DNA from: Ignavibacteriales bacterium
GTDB taxonomy: Bacteria > Bacteroidota > Ignavibacteria > Ignavibacteriales > Melioribacteraceae
NCBI GenBank assembly: GCA_020059785.1
Contig: JAGVBL010000139.1
Coordinates: forward strand, 1 to 9,503
DNA length: 9,503 nucleotides
Direction of reading: 5' to 3'
The notes under the pieces are model-generated. The model made no database searches and was not told the DNA's origin. It was given only the letters and a program-made list of their open reading frames with translations. Every line of letters begins with the position of its first letter. The stretch's first letter is position 1. This document shows positions 6,417 to 9,503 of this stretch, one piece after another. The position numbers were made by a program, and so were the translations under genes.

Positions 6417-6606
6417 AAATAACGCCAGCAGTAGTCAATCTAAGCCTCAAAGGAATCCGGCACGCAAGGGTATATAAACGGTTTTTGCTTCGGTTTTTTT
6501 CTATTCACTTCGTTCATTAAAAAACAGCAAAATTACGCCCTTGCGTGCCACCTTTTCGGCTTGTTGGCTCGCTCCGCTCGCCGGTAATGTTTAGCTGGCG
6601 TTATTT
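6417..6606. repeat. Structured intergenic element C, attC-like nested inverted repeat
   Basis: The outer arms AAATAACGCCAGC (6417-6429) and GCTGGCGTTATTT (6594-6606) are perfectly complementary over 13 bases. The inner arms GGCACGCAAGGG (6459-6470) and CCCTTGCGTGCC (6538-6549) are perfect over 12 bases. The outer boxes share ATAAC...CGTTAT with element A, suggesting one family of sites. The terminal part holds T-rich DNA (TTCGGTTTTTTT). A Shine-Dalgarno site and the first gene of the next operon start immediately to the right, as in integron cassettes. The boxes differ from strict RYYYAAC/GTTRRRY. Confidence 0.55.
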
Positions 6607-6616
6607 TAATTTTTTT

Positions 6617-6620
6617 GGAG
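6617..6620 (+). promoter_or_regulatory. Ribosome binding site that favours the GTG start at 6626
   Basis: GGAG lies five bases before GTG 6626, a normal Shine-Dalgarno spacing. The frame is open further upstream (ATG 6587, GTG 6545), but those starts lie inside the right arms of element C and have no such site, so 6626 is preferred. Confidence 0.5.
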
Positions 6621-6625
6621 AAGAA

Positions 6626-6814
6626 GTGCGCAGGTCAAACGTTATCTTTTCAAAATCCGTTAAAGGTTTCTTAATTCGCTTAATCGAAATGCAAGGACGC
6701 TACTTCGTTAATCTGTTCCATCCAAACGGTTATTTCAAGTCTTTCAGGTTCTCATCGGTTTTACCAGCTTATGCTTTCATTAGTAAAATTATCAGTTTAA
6801 TCAAATCAAGGTAG
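6626..6814 (+). CDS. Hypothetical small protein, first gene of the accessory operon
   Basis: This gives 62 residues from the GTG at 6626, chosen for its GGAG site. No family is recognised. The segment MQGRYFVNLFHPNGYFKSFRF looks like two beta strands, and it is followed by a helix AYAFISKIISLIKSR containing the basic C-terminus. A compact strand-strand-helix fold is therefore plausible. The stop TAG (6812-6814) abuts the next gene's ribosome-binding region. It sits at the head of a same-strand set leading to the ArdC-like and ATPase genes, which suggests a plasmid or phage origin. Confidence 0.5.
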   Translation: MRRSNVIFSKSVKGFLIRLIEMQGRYFVNLFHPNGYFKSFRFSSVLPAYAFISKIISLIKSR

Positions 6815-6823
6815 GTGCGTTTT

Positions 6824-7024
6824 ATGTCAGTTATGCAAAAAACTATCCTGTTAATTCTTCATCATAAGTTAGTTTCTAAAAATCTTTTTTATGCTGCCAA
6901 TCATGTTTGGCAAGTATTATTAAGCAAGCAAATTCCAAATGGTCTAAATCTTTCTATTCTCCGCATTCATCTTCTCTCTTATTTCAACCTGCATTTAGTT
7001 GAAACTTACTTCCATTCAATATAA
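6824..7024 (+). CDS. Hypothetical small protein of 66 residues
   Basis: ATG 6824 is preceded by AAGGTAGG (6808-6815), a plausible ribosome site; an in-frame GTG at 6815 is the alternative. The product is rich in Leu, His and Ile (for example TILLILHHKLVSKNLFYAA) and resembles no family I know. Hydrophobic stretches are broken by His and Lys, so a membrane segment is doubtful. Position between two likely genes with tight spacing supports it. Its composition is the least convincing of the operon. Confidence 0.4.
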   Translation: MSVMQKTILLILHHKLVSKNLFYAANHVWQVLLSKQIPNGLNLSILRIHLLSYFNLHLVETYFHSI

Positions 7025-7035
7025 GAGGCAAGGTT

Positions 7036-7368
7036 ATGGAAAATCTGAATTTCGTTTCAGTCGCAAGCTTTGCATTAAAAAATCATTGCTCATTTATCGG
7101 CGGTCGACCTGCTTCAAATGTTCTTAATGGTTTTAATGGAGAAATTATTTTCTTGTTTAAAAAAGATCATTTCGGAAATCTTTTCTTTCAGTGGATTAGA
7201 TATACTTTCGATTCTTCACAATACCAGGAAAAATTATTAATCTATAAAGGGAAAGAATATTTTGCCTTGTTTCTCTTAATCCCTCAAAAAATCCCATCTA
7301 AGTTTCTCTACAGTTTCAAAACATTCTCAAAATCCTGTCCCTATCTGCTCGGTTATTTTTTTAAGTAA
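7036..7368 (+). CDS. Hypothetical protein of 110 residues
   Basis: ATG 7036 follows GAGGCAAGG with three bases between, and the gene begins 11 bases after the previous stop. The protein is aromatic-rich with alternating strands (GEIIFLFKKDHFGNLFFQWIR, then KLLIYKGKEYFALFLLIP). No catalytic motif or signal peptide is visible and I do not recognise it. The C-terminus is basic and hydrophobic (SCPYLLGYFFK). Order and spacing indicate co-transcription with the downstream genes. Confidence 0.5.
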   Translation: MENLNFVSVASFALKNHCSFIGGRPASNVLNGFNGEIIFLFKKDHFGNLFFQWIRYTFDSSQYQEKLLIYKGKEYFALFLLIPQKIPSKFLYSFKTFSKSCPYLLGYFFK

Positions 7369-7381
7369 GGAAGGACTAAAA

Positions 7382-7588
7382 ATGAAAAATGAAAAAGAAA
7401 TACTAAAAACAAAAGCACTAAGAAGAGCACGCATTTTATCTAAATACACAAGTTATGTCGCCGTTGTCGAATCTTCCGGCAAATATGATGTTGAATTCGA
7501 ACCACCGTTTTTAAGACCATCCGAAAAATTATTAGTCGTGTATTCAAAAGGTAAATTAATTAAGAAGGTACAAAATGACACAAGATGA
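7382..7588 (+). CDS. Hypothetical small basic protein of 68 residues
   Basis: ATG 7382 has AAGGAAGG (7369-7376) just upstream. The product is highly basic at the N-terminus (KNEKEILKTKALRRARIL) and then beta-like (YVAVVESSGKYDVEFEPPF, LLVVYSKGKLIKKVQ). Its 3' end overlaps the ArdC-like gene by 14 bases in another frame, which argues for translational coupling. The mix of basic helix and strands would suit a nucleic-acid-binding accessory factor, but this is only inference. Confidence 0.55.
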   Translation: MKNEKEILKTKALRRARILSKYTSYVAVVESSGKYDVEFEPPFLRPSEKLLVVYSKGKLIKKVQNDTR

Positions 7589-7994
7589 AAAACTAATCTA
7601 TCGAAAAGAAAAGATGGCTAAAATTAAAGCCATCAGAGAAAAAATTCTCTCCCTTTCAGATCAGGAAAGGGAAGCCCTTACAGCTATTTCAATCCCAACA
7701 ATCGAAGGGAGATTTTTATCAAGGCATAATGTAATGATGATCATTTTTCAGTTTCCGTTTAATCCTACTGTTGTCGGCGGTTTTAAACAGTGGCTCAAAG
7801 CCGGCAGATCTGTAAAAAAAGGAGAACATGGAGCCGTTATTCTTTATCCCGTCGGTCCTAAAGATGATCAAGGAAATCTTGAAGATGCGGAACGCTTTTT
7901 CTCAGCTACCGTTTTTGATATATCGCAGACAGAACCAATTTCAGAAAGTCTTAAATCTGAAAATGTTGATGAATATTTAATTAGTAAAAATTAA
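7575..7994 (+). CDS. Stand-alone ArdC-like N-terminal domain protein (ssDNA binding)
   Basis: Residues about 45-120 match the ArdC N-terminal domain: NVMMIIFQFPFNPTVVGGF, then KQWLKAGRSVKKGEHGAVIL with the typical W-x4-GR-x-V-x-KGE pattern, and VFDISQTE at 113-120, a hallmark end of this domain. In ArdC of plasmid pSa this part binds single-stranded DNA and is followed by a zinc metallopeptidase domain. Here the protein stops at 139 residues, so the peptidase is absent and only the binding part remains. A helical basic N-terminus (1-35) precedes it. GAAGG lies six bases before the ATG. The next gene is a P-loop ATPase, so a role in plasmid or phage DNA processing, recombination or protection is likely. 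Confidence 0.78.
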   Translation: MTQDEKLIYRKEKMAKIKAIREKILSLSDQEREALTAISIPTIEGRFLSRHNVMMIIFQFPFNPTVVGGFKQWLKAGRSVKKGEHGAVILYPVGPKDDQGNLEDAERFFSATVFDISQTEPISESLKSENVDEYLISKN

Positions 7995-8008
7995 TCAGGA
8001 GTAATACC

Positions 8009-9106
8009 ATGAAATTAAATGAATTTGCAAAATCGCTTACAAGTAAAAATCATTTTATTAAAGCAAGCTTCGGCGGTTTCCAAGGTTCGGGCAAAACCCG
8101 AACCGCTTTTGAATTTATTGTCGGTGCTTATAAACAAATGAACCTCGATAAACCTGTTCTTATTCTGGACAATGAAAAAGGTTCTCGCTTTTTAATCCCT
8201 TCTTTTAAAAAACATAAAATCGAAGCAATCGCAAAAGAAACAACTTCACTGAAAGATGTTCAGGATGCTTTTAAGTTCGTTCAATCCGGTGAGGTTTCAT
8301 TTTTGTTTATTGATTCATTAACTAAAGTATATTACCGCTACATTAAAGATTACCGCGAAACGAACCGCAAAAAATTCATGACTCTTCAAGATTGGGGGAA
8401 AATTCTTCCACTATGGAATGAGGAGTTCTCAGAAAGATTTGTTCAGACTGAAGGAAATATTGTCTTTACCGGCAGAGGTGGTTTTGAATATGAAAAGGAA
8501 GAAGATACCAAAGATGAAAATGGAGTTGTTACAGAAAAAGGAAGTTTTGTTAAATCCGGTTTTAAGATGAAAATAGCAGGAGAAACCCCATACGAAACCG
8601 ATCTTAATGTTTGGATGTCCTCGGATGATATCTACAAGGATGGCAAGCCGAATAAAGAAATTTATGCCTATGTTCTTAAGGATAGATCGGATTCATTCAA
8701 CGGCAAAATATTTTTATTCCCGAATTACAAAAATTTCAAACCGATTGTTGATTTTATACAGGGCTTGCCGGTTGGTGAAATTGCTGAAGAAACAAACGGA
8801 AATCTTATACCCACTGAAAAAGAATATTATGAACGTCAGCTGCAGAAGAAGATTGAAACCGAGAAGATTGAGGCAGTATTTGAGTTGAATAATCTTGGTT
8901 CTCCGCGATCTGCAGATGAGAAAAAGTTGAAAACCATGATCATTCAGAAGATCTTCGGAACCACCAGCAAAACAGAAATTGAAAAACTGGATGGACCAAA
9001 ACTTAATTATCTGCGTCAGGAACTTGAAGAATTTTTTACCGAGTATAATAACCGAGAGGACAAAGTAGCATTTATTGAAAGTTATAATAAGGTTGCTGCT
9101 GCTTAA
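8009..9106 (+). CDS. Phage/plasmid-type P-loop ATPase (AAA_24 / RecA-like)
   Basis: Walker A is G23-FQGSGKT-30, LILDNEKGS (51-59) carries the Asp/Glu pair typical of this group, and Walker B is FLFID ending at Asp102. The segment NIVFTGRGGFEYEKEED (150-166), then FKMKIAGETPYETDL (185-199), matches the phage nucleotide-binding protein family, whose members resemble RecA-like ssDNA annealing ATPases such as Sak4. From about 265 to 365 there is a charged helical tail. An AGGAG site lies seven bases before the ATG, 14 bases after the ArdC-like gene. The likely job is ATP-dependent handling of single-stranded DNA in replication or recombination of a mobile element, together with the upstream ssDNA-binding protein. 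No helicase, nuclease or integrase is fused. It is the last gene before a strong hairpin. Confidence 0.82.
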   Translation: MKLNEFAKSLTSKNHFIKASFGGFQGSGKTRTAFEFIVGAYKQMNLDKPVLILDNEKGSRFLIPSFKKHKIEAIAKETTSLKDVQDAFKFVQSGEVSFLFIDSLTKVYYRYIKDYRETNRKKFMTLQDWGKILPLWNEEFSERFVQTEGNIVFTGRGGFEYEKEEDTKDENGVVTEKGSFVKSGFKMKIAGETPYETDLNVWMSSDDIYKDGKPNKEIYAYVLKDRSDSFNGKIFLFPNYKNFKPIVDFIQGLPVGEIAEETNGNLIPTEKEYYERQLQKKIETEKIEAVFELNNLGSPRSADEKKLKTMIIQKIFGTTSKTEIEKLDGPKLNYLRQELEEFFTEYNNREDKVAFIESYNKVAAA

Positions 9107-9125
9107 TAAAACATTTCATAACAAA

Positions 9126-9147
9126 ACCGCCGGATAACTCCGGCGGT
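9126..9147 (+). terminator. Perfect 8-bp GC hairpin at the operon end
   Basis: ACCGCCGG (9126-9133) pairs exactly with CCGGCGGT (9140-9147) around ATAACT, 20 bases after the ATPase stop. There are A residues before it but no immediate T-run after; CAATTTTT comes 14 bases later. It probably ends or protects the operon transcript and is symmetric enough to work on both strands. Confidence 0.6.
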
Positions 9148-9285
9148 ACTCTTCGCAATTCAATTTTTCCGTCACAATTTTTACAGCAACATTCATTAAA
9201 AATTTTGCCAATTAAAAACATTGTCATAATTTTTTCTTGGGCAAAAATTCCGCCGTCAAATAGATTATAATTGAGTGATTTCACT

Positions 9286-9308
9286 GTGTCTTTTTTGTGT
9301 CTTTTTTT
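9286..9308. repeat. Tandem GTGTC-T(6-7) repeat
   Basis: GTGTCTTTTTT is followed directly by GTGTCTTTTTTT, just after the small palindrome AGTGA-TT-TCACT. The T-runs could terminate plus-strand transcription before the tRNA remnant. Between 9148 and 9405 I see no other feature and no convincing gene. Confidence 0.45.
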
Positions 9309-9405
9309 GCATCAGATGACACCATTTTACTCCAATTTTGATTCTGAAAAATCTTATTCTTATTTTCACAATGAGATTTTGATAAGAAAATAAACTTTTT
9401 TTATT

Positions 9406-9448
9406 TGCCCCGTGGTGTAATTGGCAACACGTCTGACTCTGGATCAGG
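9406..9448 (+). tRNA. 5' half of tRNA-Gln(CUG), 3' half missing from the window
   Basis: The sequence folds as the first part of a tRNA: acceptor strand TGCCCCG (9406-9412), TG, D stem GTGT/ACAC with loop AATTGGCA, G26, anticodon stem TCTGA/TCAGG and loop CTCTGGA with anticodon CTG at 9439-9441, decoding CAG for glutamine. After 9448 the sequence becomes AAAAAGCTTCATTTTT. No T arm (GGTTCRA) or acceptor partner CGGGGCA occurs in the remaining 55 bases. It is therefore a truncated tRNA, an interrupted one, or an attachment-site remnant. Confidence 0.75.
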
Positions 9449-9472
9449 AAAAAGCTTCATTTTTGAGCTATT

Positions 9473-9503
9473 TTGAGGGCTTTTTCACCCATTGTGCCCT
9501 CAA
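9473..9503. repeat. 8-bp inverted repeat at the right edge
   Basis: TTGAGGGC (9473-9480) is complementary to GCCCTCAA (9496-9503) around a 15-base loop, and may extend beyond the window. TTTTGAG also occurs at 9461-9467 as a direct repeat. It lies 24 bases past the tRNA half, so it could be arms of a recombination site, an element end, or a terminator with TTTTT in the loop. Confidence 0.45.

Noticed and set aside
6545..6625. Longer start (GTG 6545 or ATG 6587) for the first small gene of the operon
   Set aside because: The added residues are read from the arms of element C, and only GTG 6626 has a well-spaced GGAG.
8607..8888. Plus-strand open frame in another phase inside the ATPase gene
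   Set aside because: It is nested in a clear P-loop ATPase gene and the translation is Arg/Met-rich without domain features; an off-frame shadow.
9072..9284. Minus-strand frame of 70 codons with a Cys cluster (ECCCKNC, later MKC) faintly like a zinc ribbon
   Set aside because: It runs through the terminator hairpin at 9126-9147 and the end of the ATPase gene, its second Cys pair is incomplete, and no ribosome site precedes it. A real short gene is not excluded.

Overview
The window reads as AT-rich bacterial DNA from the Bacteroidota/Chlorobi side, most likely an Ignavibacteria-type organism. The best evidence is the first gene, which ends in a type A T9SS sorting domain of the wording usual in that class (NYPNPFNPSTTI, then KVYDILGREV, then SSGVYFYQL, ending KKFILLK). 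No genome-level check was possible here.

Layout. (1) 3-1526: a secreted T9SS cargo protein whose start lies just off the left edge, followed by a hairpin. (2) 1858-2295: a Nudix hydrolase with a TTG start, then a doubtful 46-codon frame. (3) 2618-4871: two genes one base apart, a DNA methyltransferase with DPFTGCGT and TSPPY motifs and a GIY-YIG nuclease. They read as a type II restriction-modification pair. (4) 5124-5774: a HEPN protein resembling AbiU2, with an RNKIVAH active-site motif. (5) 4889-5112 and 5841-6606: non-coding DNA packed with long nested inverted repeats. Two of these (4889-5112 and 6417-6606) share outer arms of the form ATAAC...CGTTAT, and each is followed within 12 to 20 bases by a gene start. 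This is the architecture of integron attC sites or cassettes, though the canonical RYYYAAC/GTTRRRY boxes are not matched exactly. (6) 6626-9106: a compact six-gene same-strand operon, each gene with a purine-rich Shine-Dalgarno-like site. It encodes four small unknown proteins, a stand-alone ArdC N-terminal (ssDNA-binding) domain protein and a phage/plasmid-type P-loop ATPase, and ends at a strong hairpin. (7) 9406-9448: the 5' half of a tRNA-Gln(CUG) that stops being tRNA-like straight after the anticodon stem, followed by an inverted repeat running to the window edge.

Reading the parts together: ordinary chromosomal genes at the left give way to accessory DNA, with anti-phage genes (R-M and HEPN) interleaved with cassette-like structured spacers. 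A plasmid/phage-derived DNA-handling operon follows, next to a broken tRNA that may mark an integration junction. The point most worth testing is whether the structured elements are recombination sites of an integron-like array carrying defence genes. No integrase lies inside the window.
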